A program made the position numbers and the translations under genes. The notes beneath the pieces were generated by a model. That model saw only the letters and a program-made list of their open reading frames with translations, was not told the origin of the DNA and did no database searches. Shown here piece after piece: positions 1 through 6,461 of a stretch of 23,820 bases of DNA (positions are counted from its first letter, which is position 1; each line of letters opens with the position of its first letter). The DNA is from an uncultured Erysipelotrichaceae bacterium (GTDB lineage: Bacteria > Bacillota_I > Bacilli_A > RF39 > UBA660). The DNA lies in the NCBI GenBank assembly GCA_902795755.1, contig CADBMO010000013.1, positions 1 through 23,820 on the forward strand. Reading direction: 5' to 3'.

Positions 1-31
1 AAATAAGAAATTGGCATTTTTAAATAATGTG

Positions 32-60
32 TTGAAATAAAAATTATTATATAGTAAAAT
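32..60 (+). promoter_or_regulatory. Sigma-A-type promoter for the lipoprotein gene
   Basis: TTGAAA (32-37) and TAAAAT (55-60) are separated by a 17-base spacer. The ribosome binding site AGGAGG (69-74) and the ATG at 79 follow at normal distances. Confidence 0.6.
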
Positions 61-78
61 GAAAATATAGGAGGAAGT

Positions 79-513
79 ATGAAAAAATTATTTGGTTTAT
101 TAGCAGTTATATTAGTATTTACTTTAACTGGATGTGGAGCAGCAAACAAAACATTAACTTGTACAAAAGATTATAATGCATCAGGCCTTCAAATGCATGA
201 AGATGTTAAAACGACGTTTAAAGGAGACGAAGTTGTAAAAATGGTTATTGCAGTTGATGCTACAATGTCTGATTCTTTAGCAGCTTATGCAGATAGAATA
301 AAAGACGCATTAAGTACACAATACAAGAAATATTCTGATAATGGCGCTCCAGTTGATATTAAAGTGGATGGAAAAGAAATTCACATAGTAGTTACTATGG
401 ATCTTGAAAAAATGACTGCTAGTCAAAGAGCTGCTTTAAATGTAAGTAACATTAAAGGCTCAGTTGACGATAACAAAAAAGATTTTGAAAAAGCAGGATA
501 TACTTGTAAATAA
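79..513 (+). CDS. Small secreted lipoprotein, YehR/DUF1307-like
   Basis: This is a 144-residue lipoprotein. The N-terminus has a short basic start, a hydrophobic stretch (about residues 4-17) and the lipobox LTGC, with Cys19 as the expected acylation site, so the mature protein should be anchored on the outer face of the membrane. The rest alternates short strands and helices (for example a GDEVVKMVIAV strand followed by a helix of about 25 residues, then a DLEKM segment). This resembles the YehR/DUF1307 family of small Firmicutes lipoproteins, whose role is unknown. Two further cysteines (in TLTCTK and in the C-terminal YTCK) could form a disulfide after export. The start is supported by AGGAGG five bases upstream. 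It is a single-gene unit with its own promoter and a terminator that begins inside the stop codon. The family assignment is from recognition only. Confidence 0.75.
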   Translation: MKKLFGLLAVILVFTLTGCGAANKTLTCTKDYNASGLQMHEDVKTTFKGDEVVKMVIAVDATMSDSLAAYADRIKDALSTQYKKYSDNGAPVDIKVDGKEIHIVVTMDLEKMTASQRAALNVSNIKGSVDDNKKDFEKAGYTCK

Positions 514-537
514 GCATTGTTTATCAATGCTTTTTTA
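512..537 (+). terminator. Intrinsic terminator of the lipoprotein gene
   Basis: AAGCATTG (512-519) pairs with CAATGCTT (525-532) around a five-base loop, followed by Ts. The hairpin starts within the TAA stop codon. The T-run 531-536 also sits at the -35 position of the next promoter. Confidence 0.85.
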
Positions 538-550
538 TATTGATAAAATA

Positions 551-559
551 TGGTACAAT
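551..559 (+). promoter_or_regulatory. Extended -10 promoter for the SDR gene
   Basis: TGG-TACAAT (551-559) is an extended -10 element. The position 17 bases upstream (531-536) is only the T-run of the preceding terminator, so recognition would depend mainly on the extended -10. It lies 19 bases before the chosen ATG at 579, which rules out the farther upstream in-frame TTG at 540 as the start. Confidence 0.55.
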
Positions 560-578
560 ACCTGTGATGGAGGGAAAT

Positions 579-1319
579 ATGAAGAAAGTAGTTTTAATAA
601 CAGGAGCATCAAAAGGAATAGGTAAAGCAACCGCAATAGAGTTTGCAAAAAAGGATTATAATGTAGTCATTAATTATTCTAATGATGATGCTAAGGCTCA
701 AAAAGTAAAAGAATATATTATTGAAAACTATGACGTAGATGTTATGCTTTATAAAGCAGATGTATCAAAAGAAGATGAAGTCAAAAAAATGGTAGGAGAA
801 ATAATAAACCATTTTGGAAAAATAGATGTACTTGTAAATAATGCAGGTATTGCAATAGATACTACGTTTGAAGATAAAACGGTTGAAAACTTTAAAAGAA
901 CGTTAGATGTTAATTTAATAGGGCAATTTATCTGTGCAAAGGAAGTATCAAATTACATGCTTAAAGAAAAAAGAGGAAGCATTATAAATATTTCTTCAAC
1001 AAACGGATTTGAAACTTATTATCCATATAGTATGGATTATGACGCATCAAAAGCGGGTGTTATTTCTTTAACTCATAACTTAGCAGTTCAATTTGCTCCA
1101 ACAATAAGAGTTAATTCTGTTGCGCCAGGTTGGGTAAACACTGAAATGAATAAGGAATTAGATGCAGATTATGTCAAAGAAGAGTGTGAAAAAATATTTT
1201 TAGGAAGGTTTGCAGAGCCAAAAGAAATTGCTAAAGTAGTTGTGTTCTTAGCAAGTGATGATGCTAGTTATATAAACGGCGAAATTATTAGAGTAGATGG
1301 TGGAAACTATCAAGCATAA
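579..1319 (+). CDS. FabG-like short-chain dehydrogenase/reductase
   Basis: This is a 246-residue classical SDR enzyme with a single Rossmann domain. The cofactor motif TGASKGIG is at 8-15, the structural motif NNAG at 87-90, Asn112 completes the tetrad, and the catalytic residues are Ser140, Tyr154 and Lys158 (YDASK). The C-terminal INGEIIRVDGG is typical of 3-oxoacyl-ACP reductases (FabG), which use NADPH to reduce 3-ketoacyl-ACP in fatty acid synthesis. There are no other fatty-acid genes nearby, so it may instead be a paralogue acting on another alcohol or ketone. The start at 579 is chosen because GGAGGG (569-574) lies four bases upstream and the promoter -10 lies inside the upstream extension. 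The length matches the family. Confidence 0.85.
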   Translation: MKKVVLITGASKGIGKATAIEFAKKDYNVVINYSNDDAKAQKVKEYIIENYDVDVMLYKADVSKEDEVKKMVGEIINHFGKIDVLVNNAGIAIDTTFEDKTVENFKRTLDVNLIGQFICAKEVSNYMLKEKRGSIINISSTNGFETYYPYSMDYDASKAGVISLTHNLAVQFAPTIRVNSVAPGWVNTEMNKELDADYVKEECEKIFLGRFAEPKEIAKVVVFLASDDASYINGEIIRVDGGNYQA

Positions 1320-1359
1320 CAAAAACTGACAAATTATTTATATATAAAGTATTAGTATA

Positions 1360-1386
1360 AATCACCAAAAGGATGGTGATTTTTTT
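1360..1386 (+). terminator. Terminator-like hairpin that also carries the dinD ribosome binding site
   Basis: AATCACC (1360-1366) pairs with GGTGATT (1375-1381) around an eight-base loop and is followed by six Ts (1381-1386). It is well placed to end transcription from the SDR gene. The 3' arm GGTGAT is also the best Shine-Dalgarno match for a TTG start at 1385, so the same bases serve both roles. Confidence 0.6.
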
Positions 1387-2254
1387 GAATAGGATAAAAG
1401 AATACAAAGAAACTATTTTTCAAAATATTAAACATACAGATGAAAATGGAAACGAATACTGGGAAGCTAGAGAGTTAATTTCTGTCTTAGAGTATAGTAA
1501 ATGGCAAAAATTTAAAGAAGTTATTAATAAAGCTATGATAGCTTGTAATAATAGTAATAATATAACATCTGACCATTTTACCCAAGCCGGTAAAATGGTG
1601 AACATTGGTTCAAAAACGACAAGGAAGATACTAGATTATCGTTTATCAAGATATGCTTGCTATTTAATTGTGCAGAATTGTGATCCAAGAAAAGAAGTAA
1701 TTGCACTTGCACAAACTTATTTTGCAGTTCAGACAAGAAAACAAGAAATATTAGAAAAAGAATCTGATTTGTTATCAGAAGATGAAAAAAGATTCTATAT
1801 AAGAGATTTAACTAAAAAAGGTAACTATTCTTTAAATCAAACTGCAAGAAATTCTGGTGTTAAAAATTTTGATAAGTTTCATAATGCTGGTTATAGAGGT
1901 TTATATGGTGGTGAAACCGCTGATGATATTGCTAAAAGAAAGAATTTAAGATATAGAGAAGATATATTAGATAATATGAGTAGTACTGAGCTTGCAGCTA
2001 ATCTTTTTAGAATAACTCAAACTGATGAAAAACTTAAAAACGAAAATATAAGTGGCGAAGATAATGCTAATAAAACCCATTATAATGTTGGTAAAAATGT
2101 AAGAGAAGCTATCATAAAAAATAAAGGAATATTACCTGAAAATATGCAGGTACCTAAAAAGAGTTTAAAAGAATTAGAAAGAGAAAATAAATTAAATAAA
2201 AATAATTTAAACTATGAATATTTAAAAGAAAATGATAAAATAGATGTGAGTTAG
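1385..2254 (+). CDS. dinD: DNA-damage-inducible protein D (DinD)
   Basis: About 289 residues, recognised as DinD over its whole length. The N-terminal BRO-N-like part contains EYWEARELISVLEYSKWQKF, then SRYACYLIVQNCDPRKEVIA and QTYFAVQTRKQE, followed by the family's C-terminal part with FHNAGYRGLYGG and the NKTHYNVGKNVREAI stretch. In E. coli DinD is SOS-induced and inhibits RecA-mediated strand exchange. Here that role is inferred from family membership. The start is uncertain: ATG at 1373, GTG at 1376 and TTG at 1385 are in frame. TTG at 1385 is preferred because GGTGAT (1375-1380) lies four bases before it, whereas the ATG at 1373 directly abuts its only purine-rich stretch. No LexA-type operator was recognised upstream. 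The lyase gene follows after 11 bases with its RBS overlapping this stop, so the two are probably cotranscribed. Confidence 0.85.
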   Translation: MNRIKEYKETIFQNIKHTDENGNEYWEARELISVLEYSKWQKFKEVINKAMIACNNSNNITSDHFTQAGKMVNIGSKTTRKILDYRLSRYACYLIVQNCDPRKEVIALAQTYFAVQTRKQEILEKESDLLSEDEKRFYIRDLTKKGNYSLNQTARNSGVKNFDKFHNAGYRGLYGGETADDIAKRKNLRYREDILDNMSSTELAANLFRITQTDEKLKNENISGEDNANKTHYNVGKNVREAIIKNKGILPENMQVPKKSLKELERENKLNKNNLNYEYLKENDKIDVS

Positions 2255-2265
2255 GAAGTGATATC

Positions 2266-3516
2266 ATGTATGAAGATTTTGGAATATCTAAAAAGGTAAT
2301 TGATATAGTAAATAAGGCTGAAAAAGAAGTAAAAGATATATTCGAAGAAATTGATAGGAACTGTGATTTAAATAGTTTAAAGGTATTAAAGGCTTTTAAT
2401 GATAATAATGTATCCGAAGCCCACTTTAATTCTACTACTGGTTATGGTTATGATGATTTAGGGCGTGATGTTATTGAGAAGGTTTTTGCAAATGTATTAG
2501 GAGCAGAAGATGCACTGGTTAGAAGTCAGTTTATATCTGGATCACATGCTCTTACCGTTGCACTTTTTGCATATCTTCGTCCTGGAGATACTATGCTTAG
2601 TATAAGTGGTACTCCATATGATACACTTCATGAAGTAATTGGTATAAAAGAAAACAATAGTTCATTAAAAGCATTTGGAGTTAAATACGATGAAATAGAT
2701 TTGGTAAACGATGATTTTGATTATGATGAAATTACCAATTATTTAAAAAGTAACAAAGTAAAACTAATTGAAATACAAAGAAGTAAAGGATATTCTACAA
2801 GAAAGAGTATTACCATAGATAAGGTAGAAGAAGTTGTTAAAGTAATACGTTCTATTAATAAAGATGTAATAATAATGGTTGATAATTGTTATTGTGAGTT
2901 TGTAGAAAGTGTAAGCCCGCTAGAAGTTGGATGTGATGTTATAGTAGGATCACTAATAAAAAACCTAGGTGGTGGCATTGCACCTAATGGAGCATATATT
3001 GCAGGAAGAAAAGATTTAGTAGATTTAGCAGGAGAAAGACTAACGTTACCAGGAGAAGGTAGGGAAGTTGGTCCTACTCTTGGTATTAATAAATCACTTT
3101 TACAAGGTATATTTTTTGCACCTAGTGTTATCGCATCGTCTTTAAAAACTGCGGTTTTAACTAGTAAGGTACTTGAAACGCTAGGGTACGATGTAGAACC
3201 TAAATATAATGATGTAAGAGCAGATATTGTACAAAATATTACGTTTGGAAATGAAGAAGACTTGGTTAAGTATTGTCAAGGTATTCAAGCATCATCCCCA
3301 ATAGACTCTTTTTCAAAGCCAATTCCATGGGATATGCCGGGATATGATGATAAGGTTGTAATGGCAGCTGGTGCCTTTACTCAAGGATCTTCAATTGAAC
3401 TTTCATGTGATGGTCCAATAAGAGAACCTTTTATTGCATATCAACAAGGAAGCTTAACTTATAATTATGGAAAAATTGCCGTAATGAAAGCAATAGAGCA
3501 TTTATTAAAAAAATAG
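2266..3516 (+). CDS. PLP-dependent aluminium-resistance protein / methionine gamma-lyase family (YnbB-like)
   Basis: This 416-residue protein has the fold-type I PLP lyase pattern. The N-terminal region contains HFNSTTGYGYDDLGRDVIE and the phosphate-binding region SQFISGSHALTVALFA. The Schiff-base lysine is Lys232 in SLIKNLGGGIAPNG, and Asp212 of the MVDNCY segment would contact the pyridine nitrogen. This matches the family often annotated as cystathionine beta-lyase involved in aluminium resistance (B. subtilis YnbB), cytosolic enzymes presumed to act on cysteine or methionine derivatives. The true substrate is not known. GGAAGTGAT just before the ATG is the RBS and overlaps the dinD stop. 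Length is normal for the family. Confidence 0.85.
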   Translation: MYEDFGISKKVIDIVNKAEKEVKDIFEEIDRNCDLNSLKVLKAFNDNNVSEAHFNSTTGYGYDDLGRDVIEKVFANVLGAEDALVRSQFISGSHALTVALFAYLRPGDTMLSISGTPYDTLHEVIGIKENNSSLKAFGVKYDEIDLVNDDFDYDEITNYLKSNKVKLIEIQRSKGYSTRKSITIDKVEEVVKVIRSINKDVIIMVDNCYCEFVESVSPLEVGCDVIVGSLIKNLGGGIAPNGAYIAGRKDLVDLAGERLTLPGEGREVGPTLGINKSLLQGIFFAPSVIASSLKTAVLTSKVLETLGYDVEPKYNDVRADIVQNITFGNEEDLVKYCQGIQASSPIDSFSKPIPWDMPGYDDKVVMAAGAFTQGSSIELSCDGPIREPFIAYQQGSLTYNYGKIAVMKAIEHLLKK

Positions 3517-3538
3517 CATAAAATATGCTATTTTTTTT
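3510..3538 (+). terminator. Intrinsic terminator
   Basis: AAAATAGCATA (3510-3520) pairs with TATGCTATTTT (3524-3534) around AAA, with a T-run to 3538. The 5' arm contains the last codon and the TAG stop of the lyase gene. Confidence 0.9.
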
Positions 3539-3545
3539 AATCTCG

Positions 3546-3554
3546 TGCTATAAT
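3546..3554 (+). promoter_or_regulatory. Extended -10 promoter for the deacetylase gene
   Basis: TGC-TATAAT (3546-3554) is a perfect -10 with a TGn extension. No good -35 exists because the preceding terminator fills that space. It argues that translation starts at 3573 and not at the in-frame site at 3525 upstream of the -10. Confidence 0.65.
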
Positions 3555-3572
3555 AAAAGAGTAGGTGTAAGT

Positions 3573-4997
3573 ATGAAAAAAAAGTTAATAATATTAATAT
3601 CGGTTTTATCTGTTTTATTGGTTGCAAGTGGTATTATACTAAACTTTGTTACTAAGAAAATTTACGTTAAGAATTTTAAACAAAATATTAAAACTGAAGT
3701 ATTAAAAAAATTTAGTAATCCTAAGTATGTTTTTTGTTATGGAAATAAAATTAGTTGTAAAAAACTTAAATATACCGTAAAAGGTAAAGTAAATAACAAA
3801 AAAGTTGGTATCTATAAATTAATTTATACCGCAACGTATAAGAAAGATAATTATACTAAAATTTTAAATGTTAATGTTGTAGATACCAAAAAGCCGGTAT
3901 TAAAAATAGAAGGTGAGTTTAAGAGTGTATGCCCAAATGGTACGGCATCTGGAGTTAAAGTAACCGCTACTGATAATTATGATGGAGATTTAACTAACAA
4001 AATAAAATATAAGTTAGTTGATAAAGAATTAACATATGTTGTTAAAGATTCATCAGGTAATAAAACTACTAAAACGGTAAAAGTTACTATTAATGATACT
4101 GAAAAACCTAGCATAGTATTAAATGGTGATCCAACTATGTATATGGGACAAAATACTAAATATCAAGAACCTGGTTATGCTGCCGTTGATAATTGTGATG
4201 GTGATGTAACTAAAAACGTAAAAGTATCTGGTGGCGTTGATACTTCAAAGTCTGGAAGCTACACAATTACTTATACTATCAAAGATTCTTTTGGTAATGA
4301 AAATAGTGCTAAAAGAACTATAAAGGTTTTTGCAGTTAATAAATATAGTGGTGAAAAATCACTTGGAAATAAAGTAATATATTTAACTTTTGATGATGGC
4401 CCTGGACCATATACTGCGCAGCTATTGGATATTTTAAAAAAGTATAACGTTAAAGCAACATTTTTTGTTACTAGTCAAAGGCTAACTAACGGGTATGAAA
4501 ACCTATTAAAAAGAGAATATGATGAAGGCCATATGGTTGCAATTCATAGTTATACACATGATTATGCAAGTATTTACTCTAGTTTAGATGCTTATATGGA
4601 TGATTTATTGAAAATGCAAGATAAGATTAAACAATATACTGGATATGAAACAAAGATAGTTAGATTTCCAGGGGGAAGTTCTAATACAATTAGTAGAAAA
4701 TATAAAAACGGTATTATGACTGAGGCTGCTAATAAACTTAATGAACTAGGGTTTAAGTATTATGATTGGAATATAACATCTGGTGATGCGGGTGGTACCA
4801 CAAATACTAACCAAATAATATCAAACGTAACTGGCGCAATCAAAGAGGGAAGGCCAAATATGGTTTTACAGCATGATATTAAGTCATTTAGTGTAAATGC
4901 TGTGGAAGCAATCATTCAATATGGACTAGCGAATGGTTACACTTTTGCACCAATTACAATGGAAACACCAGCTGTTCATCAAGGAATTAATAATTAG
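3573..4997 (+). CDS. Membrane-anchored polysaccharide deacetylase with Ig-like repeats (PgdA-like)
   Basis: 474 residues. The order is a basic N-terminus, one signal-anchor helix (about 5-26), a short beta-rich region, two Ig-like DUF5011-type modules each opening with a DT(K/E)KP motif and containing NYDGDLT or NCDGDVT, then a C-terminal NodB deacetylase domain. NodB motifs are complete: TFDDGP (272-277, Asp275 metal ligand and Asp274 base), HSYTH (325-329, metal ligands), RFPGG (364-368), a DWN segment and the late catalytic QHD (His434). The expected role is removal of acetyl groups from cell-wall N-acetylglucosamine (or another surface glycan), which lowers lysozyme sensitivity. AGGTG five bases before ATG 3573 fixes the start. 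An 84-residue membrane protein follows eight bases later, so the two form an operon. The exact glycan is inference. Confidence 0.88.
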   Translation: MKKKLIILISVLSVLLVASGIILNFVTKKIYVKNFKQNIKTEVLKKFSNPKYVFCYGNKISCKKLKYTVKGKVNNKKVGIYKLIYTATYKKDNYTKILNVNVVDTKKPVLKIEGEFKSVCPNGTASGVKVTATDNYDGDLTNKIKYKLVDKELTYVVKDSSGNKTTKTVKVTINDTEKPSIVLNGDPTMYMGQNTKYQEPGYAAVDNCDGDVTKNVKVSGGVDTSKSGSYTITYTIKDSFGNENSAKRTIKVFAVNKYSGEKSLGNKVIYLTFDDGPGPYTAQLLDILKKYNVKATFFVTSQRLTNGYENLLKREYDEGHMVAIHSYTHDYASIYSSLDAYMDDLLKMQDKIKQYTGYETKIVRFPGGSSNTISRKYKNGIMTEAANKLNELGFKYYDWNITSGDAGGTTNTNQIISNVTGAIKEGRPNMVLQHDIKSFSVNAVEAIIQYGLANGYTFAPITMETPAVHQGINN

Positions 4998-5005
4998 AGG
5001 TACGT

Positions 5006-5260
5006 ATGAAAGATTTAGAAAAAAGAATAGATGCAATAGAAAAAAGAAATAAAAGAGTAGAAGCTGATAAAGCATGGGAAACTTCTATGTTAAGAAAAAT
5101 ATTAATATTAATTTTAACATATATAGTAGCACTACTTTATTTGAAGGTAGCAGATACTACGAATCCTTATTTTGGAGCGGTAGTACCATGTGCGGGATTC
5201 TTTTTATCAACATTAACAATAAGAGGAATTAAAAAATTATGGCTTAAAAAACGTGATTAA
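5006..5260 (+). CDS. Small two-helix membrane protein with N-terminal coiled coil
   Basis: 84 residues. A charged helix with heptad-like spacing (about 1-25, KDLEKRIDAIEKRNKRVEAD) precedes two hydrophobic segments (about 31-47 and 54-70), and the C-terminus is basic (KKLWLKKRD). The pattern 'KAWETS' followed by a hydrophobic helix and a 'LSTLT' second helix recurs in a family of unnamed small membrane proteins that I recognise but whose function is unknown. By charge both ends are expected in the cytosol. RBS AGAGG overlaps the deacetylase stop, so it is translated from the same mRNA. It could assist the deacetylase or simply travel with it. The terminator takes in its last codons. Confidence 0.75.
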   Translation: MKDLEKRIDAIEKRNKRVEADKAWETSMLRKILILILTYIVALLYLKVADTTNPYFGAVVPCAGFFLSTLTIRGIKKLWLKKRD

Positions 5261-5283
5261 GTAATTAATCACTTTTTTTTATT
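5253..5283 (+). terminator. Intrinsic terminator of the deacetylase operon
   Basis: GTGATTAA (5253-5260) pairs with TTAATCAC (5265-5272) around GTAA, followed by eight Ts. The 5' arm encodes the last residues and stop of the small membrane protein. Confidence 0.9.
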
Positions 5284-5314
5284 TATCATTTATTACTTTG
5301 AAAGGGGAAATAAC

Positions 5315-6241
5315 ATGAAAAATGGAATAGATATATCAGAGCATCAAGGTAAAATAGATTTTAGTAAATTAAAGGGTAAAATAGATTTTGCGATGGTTAG
5401 ATGTAGTTATGGTTTTTTTCATACTGATAAACTTTATAAACAGAACATAAATGGACTTCAAAGTATTAATGTTCCGTATGGATTATATCATTTTTCATAC
5501 GCTACTAATGAAGAAGAAGCAAAAAAAGAAGCTGAAGGGTTTTTAAATATTGTAAAAAATTATAGACCATTATATCCTGTTGCATTAGATGTAGAAGCAT
5601 CTAATTTAACTTCTAACTTATCAAAAGAAGAATTGGTAAAAATAGTTAATGTTTTTTGTGAAAGACTAGAAAAAGCTGGCTACTATGTAATTATATATGC
5701 TAATTTAAACTACTTTGAAACAAAGTTAAATAGTAGTTCTTTAAAGAAATATGATAAGTGGGTTGCAAAGTGGTCAAATAAACTAAACTATAATGCTGGT
5801 ATTTGGCAGTATTCTTCAAATGGTAAATTAACTGGAATAAATGGAAGAGTTGATTTAGATAAATCTTTTAAAGATTATCCAAAAATAATAAAAGAAAAGA
5901 AATTAAATAATTATAAAGAAGAAAGTAATTTGTCTGAAATAAACTATGTTGTACAAAAAGGAGATACACTAATTAAAATTGCTAAAAAGTATAATTTAAA
6001 TTACAGGGATTTAGCAAAGTATAATAATATAAAAAACCCAAATAAAATATATCCTGGACAAATTATAAAAATACCATCAACAAGTATAAAGCCTAATATG
6101 TATATAGTAAAAAAAGGAGATACGTTAATTAAAATAGCTAAAAAATACAATATGAATTGGAAGGTAATATATGAAAATAATAAAGATGTAATTGGTAGTA
6201 ATCCAAATAAAATATATCCAGGTATGATTTTAAAAATATAA
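5315..6241 (+). CDS. GH25 lysozyme with two LysM repeats
   Basis: 308 residues. The N-terminal GH25 (Chalaropsis-type muramidase) domain starts at the first residues with GIDISEHQG (Asp6) and carries the catalytic pair region DVEAS (Asp92, Glu94) and WQYSSNG near its end, about residues 1-190. A charged linker leads to two LysM modules (about 211-254 and 262-308). Both contain KKGDTLIKIAKKYN or its near copy QKGDTLIKIAKKYN and end in NKIYPG, so they are a recent duplication. It should cleave the MurNAc-GlcNAc bond of peptidoglycan, with LysM binding the glycan. There is no signal peptide: the catalytic domain begins at residue 4. AAAGGGGA seven bases upstream supports ATG 5315, so a missed upstream signal sequence is unlikely. 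A phage endolysin origin is possible, but no other phage genes are present. Confidence 0.9.
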   Translation: MKNGIDISEHQGKIDFSKLKGKIDFAMVRCSYGFFHTDKLYKQNINGLQSINVPYGLYHFSYATNEEEAKKEAEGFLNIVKNYRPLYPVALDVEASNLTSNLSKEELVKIVNVFCERLEKAGYYVIIYANLNYFETKLNSSSLKKYDKWVAKWSNKLNYNAGIWQYSSNGKLTGINGRVDLDKSFKDYPKIIKEKKLNNYKEESNLSEINYVVQKGDTLIKIAKKYNLNYRDLAKYNNIKNPNKIYPGQIIKIPSTSIKPNMYIVKKGDTLIKIAKKYNMNWKVIYENNKDVIGSNPNKIYPGMILKI

Positions 6242-6264
6242 AAGCAACTTTGGTTGCTTTTTTA
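6241..6264 (+). terminator. Intrinsic terminator of the lysozyme gene
   Basis: AAAGCAAC (6241-6248) pairs with GTTGCTTT (6253-6260) around TTTG, then Ts. It begins on the last base of the stop codon. Its 3' arm also contains the -35 hexamer of the tRNA-Gln promoter. Confidence 0.85.
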
Positions 6265-6283
6265 TCTAAAAAAGTATTATAAT
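6254..6283 (+). promoter_or_regulatory. Promoter of tRNA-Gln
   Basis: TTGCTT (6254-6259) and TATAAT (6278-6283) are separated by 18 bases, and the tRNA begins 12 bases after the -10. The -35 lies inside the preceding terminator stem. Confidence 0.65.
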
Positions 6284-6295
6284 AATTTTGTGCAT

Positions 6296-6370
6296 TGCCC
6301 TGTCGCCAAGTGGTAAGGCATCGGACTCTGACCCCGACATTCGCAGGTTCGAATCCTGCCAGGGCAACCA
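6296..6370 (+). tRNA. tRNA-Gln (anticodon CUG)
   Basis: 75 nt with encoded CCA. Acceptor TGCCCTG (6296-6302) pairs with CAGGGCA (6360-6366), giving the U1-A72 end typical of bacterial glutamine tRNA. The D-arm is GCC..GGC, the anticodon loop CTCTGAC (6326-6332) gives CUG, and the T-arm GCAGG/CCTGC encloses TTCGAAT. The last anticodon-stem pair is an A31-C39 mismatch, where B. subtilis has A-U. It reads CAG. In Firmicutes lacking GlnRS such a tRNA is charged with glutamate by GltX and amidated by GatCAB. Confidence 0.92.
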
Positions 6371-6378
6371 TGTAAAGT

Positions 6379-6400
6379 AAGTGCTTTAAGCACTTTTTTA
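6379..6400 (+). terminator. Terminator of tRNA-Gln
   Basis: AAGTGC (6379-6384) pairs with GCACTT (6390-6395), followed by Ts, nine bases after the CCA end. Confidence 0.85.
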
Positions 6401-6401
6401 T

Positions 6402-6430
6402 TTGACTAGATAAATGCAGTATGTTACTAT
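6402..6430 (+). promoter_or_regulatory. Promoter of the LRR surface protein gene
   Basis: TTGACT (6402-6407) and TACTAT (6425-6430) have 17-base spacing, with a TGT extension at 6422-6424. A second TATAAT at 6440-6445 has no matching -35. Confidence 0.6.
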
Positions 6431-6461
6431 TATTATAGATATAATAGGGAAGTGATAGCTT

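Noticed and set aside
1320..1372. SOS box before dinD
   Set aside because: I looked for a GAAC-N4-GTTC type LexA operator and saw none; only a weak CTGACA-18-TATTAG promoter candidate (1326-1355) is present, too weak to list.
5315..6241. Prophage remnant around the lysozyme
   Set aside because: The only phage-like hint is the endolysin-type architecture; neighbours are ordinary chromosomal genes and tRNA-Gln shows no duplicated 3' end as an attachment site.
6138..6371. Minus-strand 77-codon frame covering tRNA-Gln and the lysozyme 3' end
   Set aside because: Its first part is the antisense of the tRNA, a frequent false protein call, and the rest mirrors the lysozyme gene.
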